Assembly: GCA_021775415.1 (NCBI GenBank)
Contig: JAJFHV010000013.1
Location: 434,001 to 498,000, forward strand
Origin: Hyphomicrobiales bacterium
Lineage (GTDB): Bacteria > Pseudomonadota > Alphaproteobacteria > Rhizobiales > Rhizobiaceae
Length of the DNA stretch: 64,000 nucleotides
Reading direction: 5' to 3'
The stretch's first letter is position 1, and each line of letters begins with the position of its first letter. The notes beneath the pieces were generated by a model. The model was given only the letters and a program-made list of their open reading frames with translations. It was not told where the DNA came from and searched no databases. Shown here one piece after another: positions 1 to 7,275 of the stretch. The position numbers and the translations under genes are program-made.

Positions 1-255
1 GGTGCGCTAACCACCCTTCGCGAGCGGTTATTGGCGCTTGACCCGGCCTCGGATGCTGAAACCATTCAAACCGAAGTTTTTGCTGTTGGTAATGAGCATG
101 GATTTGAAAATCTGCGGGAATGGTTCCAGGCGCTTTACCAGATTTTACTGGGTCAGGATCAGGGCCCGCGGTTTGGTTCCTTCGTGGCGCTTTACGGAAT
201 TGGCGCCACTATTCAGATGATTGATGACGGGCTTGCCGGCAAACTGGTTAATTGA
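1..255 (+). CDS. lysK: Class I lysyl-tRNA synthetase, C-terminal end (partial)
   Basis: This is the last 84 codons of a gene that enters from the left edge in frame 1 and stops at 253-255. The tail, with the segment [19 protein letters not shown], matches the C-terminus of alphaproteobacterial class I lysyl-tRNA synthetases, which attach lysine to tRNA-Lys in the cytoplasm. The catalytic Rossmann domain with its HIGH and KMSKS motifs lies outside the window, so activity cannot be judged. A small membrane-protein gene follows 76 bases downstream on the same strand. The alternative is another class I aaRS tail, but the [11 protein letters not shown] block argues for LysK. Confidence 0.85.
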   Translation, partial: GALTTLRERLLALDPASDAETIQTEVFAVGNEHGFENLREWFQALYQILLGQDQGPRFGSFVALYGIGATIQMIDDGLAGKLVN

Positions 256-331
256 CGAGTCCATGGCCTAGTTACCTTGTTTTGAAACTCCGATTTGCCC
301 GGGCGCCATTTTATCCTAGACTGGCGCTACA

Positions 332-574
332 ATGTTTAAGGCAATTTCAACTCTGGTAAAAATCGGTATCGCGTCGCTTGTAGTCGGCGCGATATTGACC
401 CGACTTGATTTATCAGCAGACCAGATACTGCTGGAACTGGGGTTTACGCCTGATACGGTGATGTCATGGCTGGAACGAGGCATTCAGTGGGCACTTCCCA
501 ATATCGTGCTTGGATCAATGGTGATCATACCGGTCTGGTTGGTGGTTTACCTGTTTCGCCCGCCGCGTGCCTAA
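332..574 (+). CDS. Small membrane protein, DUF6460-like
   Basis: An 80-residue protein with two hydrophobic segments, at about residues 8-25 and 55-75, the second followed by a short basic tail (LFRPPRA). The stretch between them is amphipathic and holds a Trp-rich segment (SWLERGIQWALP). The size, two-helix layout and position beside lysK fit the DUF6460 family of Hyphomicrobiales, whose function is unknown. It probably sits in the inner membrane. It ends 6 bases before the stop of the convergent regulator gene, leaving no room for a separate terminator. The family assignment is from memory; the membrane topology is read from the sequence. Confidence 0.65.
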   Translation: MFKAISTLVKIGIASLVVGAILTRLDLSADQILLELGFTPDTVMSWLERGIQWALPNIVLGSMVIIPVWLVVYLFRPPRA

Positions 575-580
575 ATCCAT

Positions 581-2008
581 TTACTGAAAATCAAAGGCTG
601 AAACGCCCCGCACCATGTCATCCAGTCCGAGCGGCCGGGTAAGCGGCGGATAGGCGCGTGCAATACAACCGCGCCGTTCGCACAACCGGCATCCGGGTCC
701 AATTTTCATCGGCTCACGAGCGCTTGGACCCACCAACCCGTCGGCGTAAACCACATTTGCAGCGTGCGCTATATCAAAGCCAACCAGTAGTGCCGTGCGT
801 TGGGGCCGGTCAAAGTATCCAGACCGCAGGCCCTCAACAGTGCGCCCGATCACGACGAAGCGCGCATCTTCCGGCGTAATCACAGCCTCGGCGAAAATCT
901 GCCCCGGACTGCCAAAAGCCTGATGCACAACAAGTTTTGGGCAATCCCCGCCAAACCGGGTTGTGGGGAAGCCATTCGCGCCCGCCCGTCGTATCCGGTT
1001 TCCGGCCGCATCAGTTTCCATGACAAAAAACGGCACTGCATTTTGCCCGTGTTTTTGCAGCATTGTCAGTCGCCATGCCGCCTGGGCAAAGGTCACGCCG
1101 AAACGCGACCGTAACACATTGATATCACACCGCAATCTGCGTGCTGTACTCAAAAAGCGGTCATAGGGAAGCATCATGGCAAGTGCCAAAAGCCGGGCAA
1201 ATTCAAATCGTGCGAGGCGGCGGGATTCGTCTGACGTAAGATTTAAAAATCCGACCTCCTCGTCGATCAGGTCTTTTTCCGCAAGCAGTGCTACCTCGAC
1301 CGCAACCTCTTGAAGTTGATCAGCTGGCGAGAGGCGCTCGGAAATCATCAACCGGTTTGAATGGCGGTCAAACCGTCGCCGCCAGTCCGGCATGGTTTCA
1401 ACCGGCAGGAACTGAACTGTAAGCTCGTGTTCTTGAACCAGCCATCGCCGAAGTGCGGCCATCAGGCCGTCAGACAGATCAAACTGGTCAAGCAGGTTTT
1501 GTGCCGCGCGCTCAATTGCAGGAACATAGGGCGAGCGTTGCTCGAACGCCTGACGCATTTCATCAACCGGCAATCTTGCGCCATCCAGAACCGCACCGCT
1601 TCCCTCCTTGGCCATCATGCTGGAAAGTCCTGAAAGCCGCTCAAGAGATTCCCGGTATCCTTGGTACAGTTTGATCATCGCGCCCGCCACATTTGGGGCC
1701 GCCTCTGTAAACTCAATCAGTTCGCTACTGTCCGGCGCGGAGCCAGCAAGCAGCGGATCTGAAAAAGCCTCATTCAACTGCCCCATCAAATTGGCTTCGC
1801 CAGTGCCTTGCAGCCCCTCAAGGTCAATTTCATAGGTGGAGGCCAGCTTCAACAGCAGCTGGACAGTCAATGGGCGTTGATTGCGTTCGATGAGATTGAG
1901 ATAACTTGCAGAAATTCCAAGTTCTGTGGCCATCGCGGTCTGGGTAAGGCCGAGGCCGGAGCGAATGCGGCGAATTCTCGGTCCGGCAAATATCTTTTGA
2001 TCGGCCAT
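581..2008 (-). CDS. XRE/IrrE-type short-chain acyl-CoA regulator (ScfR/RamB/PccR group)
   Basis: A 475-aa transcription factor with an N-terminal helix-turn-helix (about residues 8-65, RIRRIRSGLGLTQTAMATEL then SASYLNLIERNQRP), a central IrrE/DUF955-like region with DUF2083 features, and a C-terminal Cys cluster (GCRLCERRGC). This is the architecture of ScfR, RamB and PccR, which control acetate, propionate and glyoxylate-cycle genes in response to short-chain acyl-CoA. It is divergent from aceA, the expected target, and the shared gap is full of TTTACAAA/TGTAAA elements. I place the start at 2008 (MADQKIF), where homology to the HTH begins; an in-frame ATG at 2056 adds 16 residues without family resemblance. 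Confidence 0.85.
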   Translation of the reverse strand: MADQKIFAGPRIRRIRSGLGLTQTAMATELGISASYLNLIERNQRPLTVQLLLKLASTYEIDLEGLQGTGEANLMGQLNEAFSDPLLAGSAPDSSELIEFTEAAPNVAGAMIKLYQGYRESLERLSGLSSMMAKEGSGAVLDGARLPVDEMRQAFEQRSPYVPAIERAAQNLLDQFDLSDGLMAALRRWLVQEHELTVQFLPVETMPDWRRRFDRHSNRLMISERLSPADQLQEVAVEVALLAEKDLIDEEVGFLNLTSDESRRLARFEFARLLALAMMLPYDRFLSTARRLRCDINVLRSRFGVTFAQAAWRLTMLQKHGQNAVPFFVMETDAAGNRIRRAGANGFPTTRFGGDCPKLVVHQAFGSPGQIFAEAVITPEDARFVVIGRTVEGLRSGYFDRPQRTALLVGFDIAHAANVVYADGLVGPSAREPMKIGPGCRLCERRGCIARAYPPLTRPLGLDDMVRGVSAFDFQ

Positions 2009-2310
2009 CGGTATTCCAGTTGAGAAGGTTGCGGGGACTGTTTCGACCCGAAACATGAAAAGCTGTGGTTAATGTTTACAAAATTATCAAATAAAGTCGA
2101 TTAAAATATTTACAATAATGACAATTTGACAAAATTACCTGTAAATTGGCAGACAATTAGACCTGAAATTATGCGTTTTGCGTAAAATTTGCTGGATTTT
2201 CGACTCAATATGTAAAATTAGTGTGGCAAGCGCATTGTAAATCGGTTGAATTCCGGCTGGTGACATTGCTTTGAGACAATCACACAAGGTAACTCAAGAG
2301 GAATCTTATC
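2009..2310. promoter_or_regulatory. Divergent aceA/ScfR promoter region with repeated TTTACAAA-like sites
   Basis: This AT-rich gap between the regulator and aceA carries at least six related elements: TTTACAAA at 2075-2082, TTTACAAT at 2109-2116, TTTGACAAAATT at 2125-2136, CTGTAAATT at 2139-2147, TTTTGCGTAAAATTTGC at 2176-2192, TGTAAAATTA at 2211-2220 and TTGTAAATC at 2235-2243. They resemble the TTTGCAAA-type operators reported for RamB and PccR. A purine-rich ribosome binding site (AGAGGAAT) lies at 2297-2304 before the aceA ATG. Assigning the sites to the neighbouring regulator is inference. Confidence 0.6.
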
Positions 2311-3597
2311 ATGACCGACTTTTACAATCTGGTCCCCGGCGCGCCTGAAGGCCGCTATGACAACATCACCCGCACATACTCACCCGAAGACGTGCAACGT
2401 CTGCGTGGATCGGTTGAAATCAAGTATTCTCTTGCTGAAATGGGTGCGAACCGGTTGTGGGAAATGGTCAACAGTGATGACTATGTGAATGCACTTGGTG
2501 CTCTTTCCGGCAACCAGGCCATGCAAATGGTTCGTGCCGGTCTTAAAGCCATCTATCTTTCCGGTTGGCAAGTTGCGGCAGATTCCAACACTGCATCTGC
2601 CATGTACCCCGACCAGTCACTTTACCCGGCCAATGCCGGTCCAGAGCTTTGCAAGCGTATCAACAAAACGCTTCAGCGCGCCGACCAGATCGAACATTCC
2701 GAAGGCAAAAAATCCGTCGACAACTGGTTTGCACCAATCGTTGCGGACGCGGAAGCCGGTTTCGGTGGGCCACTCAACGCATTCGAATTGATGAAAGCCT
2801 ATATTGAAGCTGGTGCTGCTGGCGTTCACTACGAAGACCAGCTGGCATCCGAGAAAAAATGTGGCCACTTGGGTGGCAAGGTTTTGATCCCGACCCAGGC
2901 ACATATCCGCAACCTTACCGCTGCACGCCTTGCTGCCGATGTGATGGGTGTCCCTTCGCTCATCATCTGCCGCACCGATGCAGAAGCTGCCAAACTCATC
3001 ACATCCGACATCGACGAGCGCGACAAGCCGTTTGTCGATTATGATAGTGGCCGTACTCCAGAAGGCTTCTACAATGTGAAAAACGGTCTTGAGCCTTGTA
3101 TTGCCCGTGCGATCGCAATGGCACCTTATTCAGACCTGATCTGGTGTGAGACTTCCAAGCCGGATCTTGAGCAGGCCAGAAAATTTGCTGAAGGCGTTCG
3201 CAAAGAGCATCCAAACCAGTTGTTGTCATACAACTGCTCACCAAGCTTTAACTGGAAAGCAAACCTTGATGATGCAACGATTGCCAAGTTCCAGCGTGAA
3301 CTGGGTGCGATGGGCTATAAATTCCAGTTCATCACCCTTGCAGGTTTCCACCAGTTGAACCATGGTATGTTCGAACTGGCCCGTGGATACAAGGACCGCC
3401 AGATGGCAGCTTACTCGGAACTTCAGGAAGCAGAATTCGCATCCGAAGCCAATGGCTACACCGCTACCAAGCACCAGCGTGAAGTTGGTACCGGGTATTT
3501 TGATGCGGTTTCCATGGCAATCACCGGAGGTCAGTCTTCGACCACAGCCATGGGTGAATCCACAGAGTCTGCCCAGTTTACCGAAGCTGCTGAATAA
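2311..3597 (+). CDS. aceA: Isocitrate lyase
   Basis: A 428-aa enzyme that cleaves isocitrate to glyoxylate and succinate, the first step of the glyoxylate shunt. The signature KKCGH is intact at residues 182-186, with Cys184 as the catalytic base, and the Mg-binding stretch [11 protein letters not shown] and the NCSPSFNW motif are also present. Length is normal for the compact proteobacterial enzyme (about 430 aa). The start is supported by AGAGGAAT 7 bases upstream. The gene is divergent from a ScfR-type regulator and followed after 41 bases by a small gene with its own strong ribosome binding site, so the two probably form an operon. No malate synthase gene is in the window. Confidence 0.97.
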   Translation: MTDFYNLVPGAPEGRYDNITRTYSPEDVQRLRGSVEIKYSLAEMGANRLWEMVNSDDYVNALGALSGNQAMQMVRAGLKAIYLSGWQVAADSNTASAMYPDQSLYPANAGPELCKRINKTLQRADQIEHSEGKKSVDNWFAPIVADAEAGFGGPLNAFELMKAYIEAGAAGVHYEDQLASEKKCGHLGGKVLIPTQAHIRNLTAARLAADVMGVPSLIICRTDAEAAKLITSDIDERDKPFVDYDSGRTPEGFYNVKNGLEPCIARAIAMAPYSDLIWCETSKPDLEQARKFAEGVRKEHPNQLLSYNCSPSFNWKANLDDATIAKFQRELGAMGYKFQFITLAGFHQLNHGMFELARGYKDRQMAAYSELQEAEFASEANGYTATKHQREVGTGYFDAVSMAITGGQSSTTAMGESTESAQFTEAAE

Positions 3598-3638
3598 ACC
3601 AGCATTCGCCACAAATCGCCCCAAGGAGAGCAGGCAGA

Positions 3639-3878
3639 ATGAGTACCAAACCACCCGTCAAGGAACGCTCGGAAGAAATGGCTTCGTCCATGACCCCGGA
3701 TGAACAAACTGCAATTCGCATGGTTGCCAACGATCTGCATCGTCTCAACCAGTCTGTGATGAAGGCAGTGGAAGCAGGCGTTTCAGTCGAGTTGATCCGT
3801 TCAGCGCGTCATCACTGCGGCAATGGCAACTTTGGTGATCTGCTCACTCCGGTGATTGTGAAGCAGGGCAAAAGCTAA
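3639..3878 (+). CDS. Small conserved protein downstream of aceA, function unknown
   Basis: A 79-aa soluble protein with no signal peptide or membrane segment. It begins with a charged, probably flexible stretch, followed by a predicted helix (DEQTAIRMVANDLHRLNQSV) and a tail containing RHHCGNGNFGDLLTPVIVKQ. The RBS AAGGAGAG lies at 3622-3629, ten or so bases before the ATG, and a Rho-independent terminator follows 26 bases after the stop, so the reading frame is well supported as the last gene of the aceA unit. I do not recognise a characterised family. Its position suggests a role linked to the glyoxylate shunt, but nothing in the sequence shows an activity. Confidence 0.75.
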   Translation: MSTKPPVKERSEEMASSMTPDEQTAIRMVANDLHRLNQSVMKAVEAGVSVELIRSARHHCGNGNFGDLLTPVIVKQGKS

Positions 3879-3904
3879 CAGCGGTCAATTTGAGAATTTA
3901 TTGC

Positions 3905-3934
3905 GGGCGGGTCACTTTGTGATCCGCCCTTTTT
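3905..3934 (+). terminator. Rho-independent terminator of the aceA unit
   Basis: An 11-bp stem, GGGCGGGTCAC (3905-3915) against GTGATCCGCCC (3919-3929) with one G-T wobble, closes a TTT loop and is followed directly by a run of Ts at 3930-3934. Confidence 0.9.
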
Positions 3935-3943
3935 GTTTGTTTG

Positions 3944-4018
3944 GTCTGCTTTCGGGGGTAAAGCGGAAATCGAAAAATCACCAACCAATGTCCACTAATG
4001 ACCCAAAGCGGACATTCA
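3944..4018. repeat. Two-hairpin intergenic repeat, copy 1
   Basis: Two members of a dispersed repeat lie here. A hairpin of the CGGGGGT-loop type (TCTGCTTTCGGGGGTAAAGC) starts at 3945, and a second hairpin (AATGTCCACTAATGACCCAA followed by AGCGGACATTC) spans 3988-4018. The same two modules recur in the gaps at 5.8, 6.5, 7.1, 31.7, 50.6 and 51.5 kb. Read on the opposite strand, such copies create spurious peptides beginning MSALPPKAD or MSALCQKRTF, which I recall as common artefact proteins in Bradyrhizobium-like genomes. Confidence 0.75.
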
Positions 4019-4026
4019 GCGACTAA

Positions 4027-4057
4027 CAAAAAACCCGCCAAGCAAGCCTGGCGGGTT
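4027..4057 (-). terminator. Rho-independent terminator of the porin gene
   Basis: A 9-bp perfect stem, AACCCGCCA (4032-4040) with TGGCGGGTT (4049-4057), encloses an 8-base loop. On the minus strand it is followed by a run of Ts (4031 down to 4027), 53 bases past the porin stop codon. Confidence 0.9.
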
Positions 4058-4109
4058 AGTAAATGTTCTAATTCAGGCGCTGGTTCGTAGCACCACTGGA
4101 GTCTCAGTC

Positions 4110-5507
4110 TTAGAAGTCGCGGCGAACCGTAACTTCCCAGTTGTTGTAGTCGAAGCTGGTACCACGTAACAGTGCCCCGCCGTTCACCAGGTAAGAAGCC
4201 GAACGTTCGGTTTCACCCGCAGTGTAACTTGCCTTGACATGGAAGCCGGGGGCTGCAGCAGGATACCAGTTAAGACCAACCGACCACTGGTCTGTGTCGC
4301 CTTCTGTGATACTGGCAACGAATGCGGTACCCATCGCGTTCACACAGCCGAAACCGGCTGCGCTTACCGCTCCCGCTGGACGTAAGTGAGTAGCGCTACC
4401 AGCTCCAGAACCAGCACAGGCATTACCGCCTTCGATGTGGTAGTAGTTGGCCCAGAACTGAACTTCATCAGTCAGGTCCATGCCGTAAGCAACACCCCAA
4501 ACTGAGTCAGGGTTTTCTGTCATCAGATTAGAATGAACATAGGCGGTGTTGTAGTCGCCATCAGCCATGTACATGGCCCAAAGCGTAGCACCCGGTGCCA
4601 TGTTGGAGAGGTCGACGTTGGCACTTATCTTGTATGCCCAACCACCAATATCGGTAACTGTTGCTGTTGTTGGAACTAAGCCTCCAACCGTCCGAACAAG
4701 CTCAGGTGCGATTGAATCGTGCACTGCAGTACCGGCAATGCCCCATCCATCACCGGAGTAATTAAAACCGGCATAGAAGTTGGCACGACCATCAGTACCA
4801 CCAGCATTGGTAGCGTTACCGAATGCATCACGACCATAGTCGATGCGTGGATCGTCAGCACCAACGGTGATTGCAAGACCATCAGCTGCCCAGGTGTAGT
4901 CAGCAAGGGTAGCATCGTCAAAGCCGTAGAAGCCGTCTGGGTAAATAATACCAGAAGCAACTGACGCTACTGATTCAGCGTTGATCCAGCCGTAACCGTG
5001 GTTGGTTGTCCAGTAGTTGTCGGAGAAACCGAAACGGAAACCGGCGATTGAGATCAATGCCCGGTCCATGTCGACATCAACATCAACGTTGGACTGACCT
5101 GCTTCAAGACGATACTGGGCGCGCAATGTGCCCCAATCAGTCTCGTTGCGAGTGTCGATGTTCAAGCGAGCCCGCTGTCCCCAAAGCGTGAAGTTTGGAT
5201 CGCGACGTGTGGCAAATAAATTAGTCCCAGTTACCGCACCACCAAGAACACCACCAATACCAGTCGCACCATTGAGTGGGTCGTCGTTGGCTTTAAGGTG
5301 TGTTTTTTCATAAGAAGAACGCACGAAGCCGTTAAAGCTGATGCAGGTTTCTGTACCCGGGATATAGAAGAACCCCGAACCGTATGCATCACAGATACGT
5401 ACGTATTCTACTGGCTCTGGCTCAACGACGATAGCGTCGGCGGCCTGAGCACCGGTTGCAACAACCATGGTTGCAGCAGTTCCCAAAAGAAGGGCTTTGA
5501 TTTTCAT
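4110..5507 (-). CDS. Outer-membrane porin (alphaproteobacterial Omp2b/Porin_2 type)
   Basis: A 465-aa beta-barrel porin for passive uptake of small hydrophilic solutes across the outer membrane. A Sec signal peptide (MKIKALLLGTAATMVVATG, cleavage after AQA at residue 22) is followed by the family-typical VRICDAYGSGFFYIPGTETC with its Cys pair and by FNGFVR, then alternating aromatic/glycine strands. The chain ends in VTVRRDF, the terminal Phe expected for recognition by the barrel assembly machinery. A strong RBS (GGAGGTC, 5513-5519) precedes the ATG. The gene stands alone, with its own terminator and a long 5' region. Substrate selectivity cannot be read. Confidence 0.93.
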   Translation of the reverse strand: MKIKALLLGTAATMVVATGAQAADAIVVEPEPVEYVRICDAYGSGFFYIPGTETCISFNGFVRSSYEKTHLKANDDPLNGATGIGGVLGGAVTGTNLFATRRDPNFTLWGQRARLNIDTRNETDWGTLRAQYRLEAGQSNVDVDVDMDRALISIAGFRFGFSDNYWTTNHGYGWINAESVASVASGIIYPDGFYGFDDATLADYTWAADGLAITVGADDPRIDYGRDAFGNATNAGGTDGRANFYAGFNYSGDGWGIAGTAVHDSIAPELVRTVGGLVPTTATVTDIGGWAYKISANVDLSNMAPGATLWAMYMADGDYNTAYVHSNLMTENPDSVWGVAYGMDLTDEVQFWANYYHIEGGNACAGSGAGSATHLRPAGAVSAAGFGCVNAMGTAFVASITEGDTDQWSVGLNWYPAAAPGFHVKASYTAGETERSASYLVNGGALLRGTSFDYNNWEVTVRRDF

Positions 5508-5803
5508 TATTTTGACCTCCAGTCAAAATCGCAAATTTGGATTTTCCAGGATTCCAGCTGTTTGGAATAACCCCATGAAAAACCCGTGAACCATTTGGAT
5601 AGGACGCCACAGGCACCCTCAACCTGAGAGCGAACATACAAAACACTGCACTTTTCGCAATTGCCTGATGTCGGATTCGTCAAAAATTCACGCCCGTGAC
5701 GCGATTTCCTGATCAAAAGTGGCAAATTGGCAACACAATTGGCTCGACTGTGGACGAAATGCCTGCAATCACAGGCAAACGATAGCTCACAATACAGAGT
5801 AGC
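5508..5803 (-). promoter_or_regulatory. Long porin leader/promoter region with dyads
   Basis: Nearly 300 bases without a gene precede the porin start. Two clear inverted repeats are present: ATTCCA-GCTGTT-TGGAAT (5551-5568), about 45 bases upstream of the ATG and so probably in the mRNA leader, and TGCCTG-CAATCA-CAGGCA (5760-5777), further upstream. I cannot assign a promoter with confidence. The region ends where the first repeat module begins at 5804. Confidence 0.45.
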
Positions 5804-5924
5804 AATGTCCGCTATTGGCACGAAGCAGACATTGTAAATTTATGACAAAGAGTCTGCTTTCGGGGGTAAAACGGAAATCGATTGGATTGCCATTTGGGTC
5901 CGTTAATGCCCCAAAGCGGACATG
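5804..5924. repeat. Two-hairpin intergenic repeat, copy 2 (three modules)
   Basis: Three hairpin modules lie in series: AATGTCCGCTATTGGCACGA plus AGCAGACATT (5804-5833), AGTCTGCTTTCGGGGGTAAA plus ACGG (5851-5874), and GGGTCCGTTAATGCCCCAAA plus GCGGACAT (5897-5923). The spacer GTAAATTTATGACAAAGAGTC between the first two is repeated almost exactly in the next copy at about 6510-6528. Confidence 0.75.
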
Positions 5925-5947
5925 CCATAGAACTATCGCACGTGCAG

Positions 5948-6319
5948 TTATGCAGCCTGACTGAGAGACTCTTCAATGCTCTCAATTGCATTGTTAAGTT
6001 TTTGACGCTGAAACTTCAACTGATCGAGCTGAAGTTCAGTAGATTCCAAATGCGTAGAAGTGGACTCCTGTATTGGTGAAGTTCCTCGTCCGAATAGAAG
6101 CCATGATGGGCTGATACCTAGTATTCCTGCCAGCATCGTCAATCGATTTGAACGCGGCTCTGCTCGGTCACATTCCCACGCTTGGAGGGTTTTTACTTCT
6201 ACTCCAACCAGCTCAGCTACTTCAGCCAATGATGTGTTTTTCGCATTTCTTGCTCGGCTCAACCGACCACCGAGAGTATCAAAATCATTAGTCTTTATGG
6301 ATATGTCGGCAACAGTCAT
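5948..6319 (-). CDS. XRE-family helix-turn-helix regulator
   Basis: A 123-aa DNA-binding protein. Residues about 15-75 form a Cro/C1-type HTH (GGRLSRARNAKNTSLAEVAE, then VEVKTLQAWECDRAEPRSNR), followed by the typical LAGILGISPSWLLFG. The C-terminal 35 residues (ESTELQLDQLKFQRQKLNNA and on) are predicted to form a short coiled coil, probably for dimerisation. It stands alone between two repeat copies, so no target operon is evident. It could be a chromosomal regulator or a remnant of a mobile element; no phage genes are nearby. Confidence 0.85.
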   Translation of the reverse strand: MTVADISIKTNDFDTLGGRLSRARNAKNTSLAEVAELVGVEVKTLQAWECDRAEPRSNRLTMLAGILGISPSWLLFGRGTSPIQESTSTHLESTELQLDQLKFQRQKLNNAIESIEESLSQAA

Positions 6320-6477
6320 TTCATGAACTTTCTAAGATTGATCTGAAAACGGTGGGAAGTCACGCATATAGTCTAGATAGGCCAGAAACGCAAAAGCATG
6401 TGGAGTTTTGCATCAGCCAGATTTTCGCTAAAGTTTCGGTAGTTCACCTCAGGGAACAGCACGGCACAAAATAGCCT

Positions 6478-6553
6478 GTATTTCCGTTGTTGGTACAAAG
6501 CAGACATGGCAAATTTATGACAAAGAGTCCGTTACTGGCACATAACTGACATC
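6478..6553. repeat. Two-hairpin intergenic repeat, copy 3 (decayed)
   Basis: Two degenerate modules: TATTTCCGTTGTTGGTACAA plus AGCAGACATG (6479-6508) and AGTCCGTTACTGGCACATAA plus CTGACATCG (6526-6553). They share the AAATTTATGACAAAGAGTC spacer with copy 2, so the pair was probably duplicated as a unit. Stem pairing is imperfect, which suggests decay. Confidence 0.65.
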
Positions 6554-6560
6554 GGTGTGC

Positions 6561-7001
6561 TTACGAAGTTTTTTTCGGGGGTGTCCGTGGCTTGCGAGTA
6601 GCTGTGGTTTTTCTTGGAGCCGCTTTTTTTGGCTTCGCCGCTTCATCATTCTCGACGACGGGCTCGGCCTTCTTCGGGTTGCTATCCATCGGCTTGTCAT
6701 TTTCCACCACCAGAGGTTCTTCATGAGGCTCATCTGGCCATCGGGAAAATGGGAACGGCTTTTCTTCCGTTGCAAAGGTCAAAAAGGTGGTGATTTGCTG
6801 GAGATAACGAGCAAGATTGCGGCCAAAGCGAGTAAACTGAGTGTTCGGCTTGCGAGTAAACAACGTGGCAAGGAATTGAAAAACAACCACCGCCACAATC
6901 ACAACCTCAGCAACATTGAACGCGATAGCCAACACAATCATCCAGACCAAGCGTAGCCAAATGCTGGGCCTAGTAAGTTTTTGCTTTAAGTTCCCGCTCA
7001 T
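6561..7001 (-). CDS. DUF4389 membrane protein with lysine-rich tail
   Basis: A 146-aa protein of the DUF4389 family: a hydrophobic segment (LVWMIVLAIAFNVAEVVIVA, then VVVFQFLATLFT), the family motif RKPNTQFTRFGRNLARYL, and the block TFATEEKPFPFSRWPDE. The last 55 residues are a low-complexity Lys/Pro/Ala/Thr-rich extension (PKKAAPRKTTATRKPRTPPK), histone-like in composition and probably disordered. Function is unknown; it is probably an inner-membrane protein. I prefer the start at 7001 because GGAGAG lies just upstream; an ATG at 7031 adds ten residues. Confidence 0.8.
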   Translation of the reverse strand: MSGNLKQKLTRPSIWLRLVWMIVLAIAFNVAEVVIVAVVVFQFLATLFTRKPNTQFTRFGRNLARYLQQITTFLTFATEEKPFPFSRWPDEPHEEPLVVENDKPMDSNPKKAEPVVENDEAAKPKKAAPRKTTATRKPRTPPKKTS

Positions 7002-7116
7002 TCCCATCTCTCCGTGATTGGTTGTATCCATCAGGCCTACTTAAGGTGTGGCTTACCGGATTGCGAGAACCATAGCTTTCAAAGCTCGGAAAATCTACGT
7101 GACGAGGAAATTTGCG

Positions 7117-7199
7117 AATGTCCGCTTCTGGCACAAAGCGGACATCAAAGGTGCGGAACAGAATGGCTTTTTTCGGGGGTACAGCGGACATCGATTGCC
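7117..7199. repeat. Two-hairpin intergenic repeat, copy 4 (best preserved)
   Basis: The first module, AATGTCCGCTTCTGGCACAA plus AGCGGACAT (7117-7145), pairs ATGTCCGCTT with AAGCGGACAT around a short loop. The second, TTTTTTCGGGGGTACAGCGG plus ACATCGATTGCC (7168-7199), has the CGGGGGT loop. This copy is the closest to what I take as the consensus and generates the artefact reading frame with MSALCQKRTF on the minus strand. Confidence 0.8.
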
Positions 7200-7275
7200 T
7201 ACCTTCGCAGAGGAAGGCGTTCGTCGTTCTAATTGCCTCCGCCGATTTGCGCCTTTCAGGCACCGCATCCCCACA

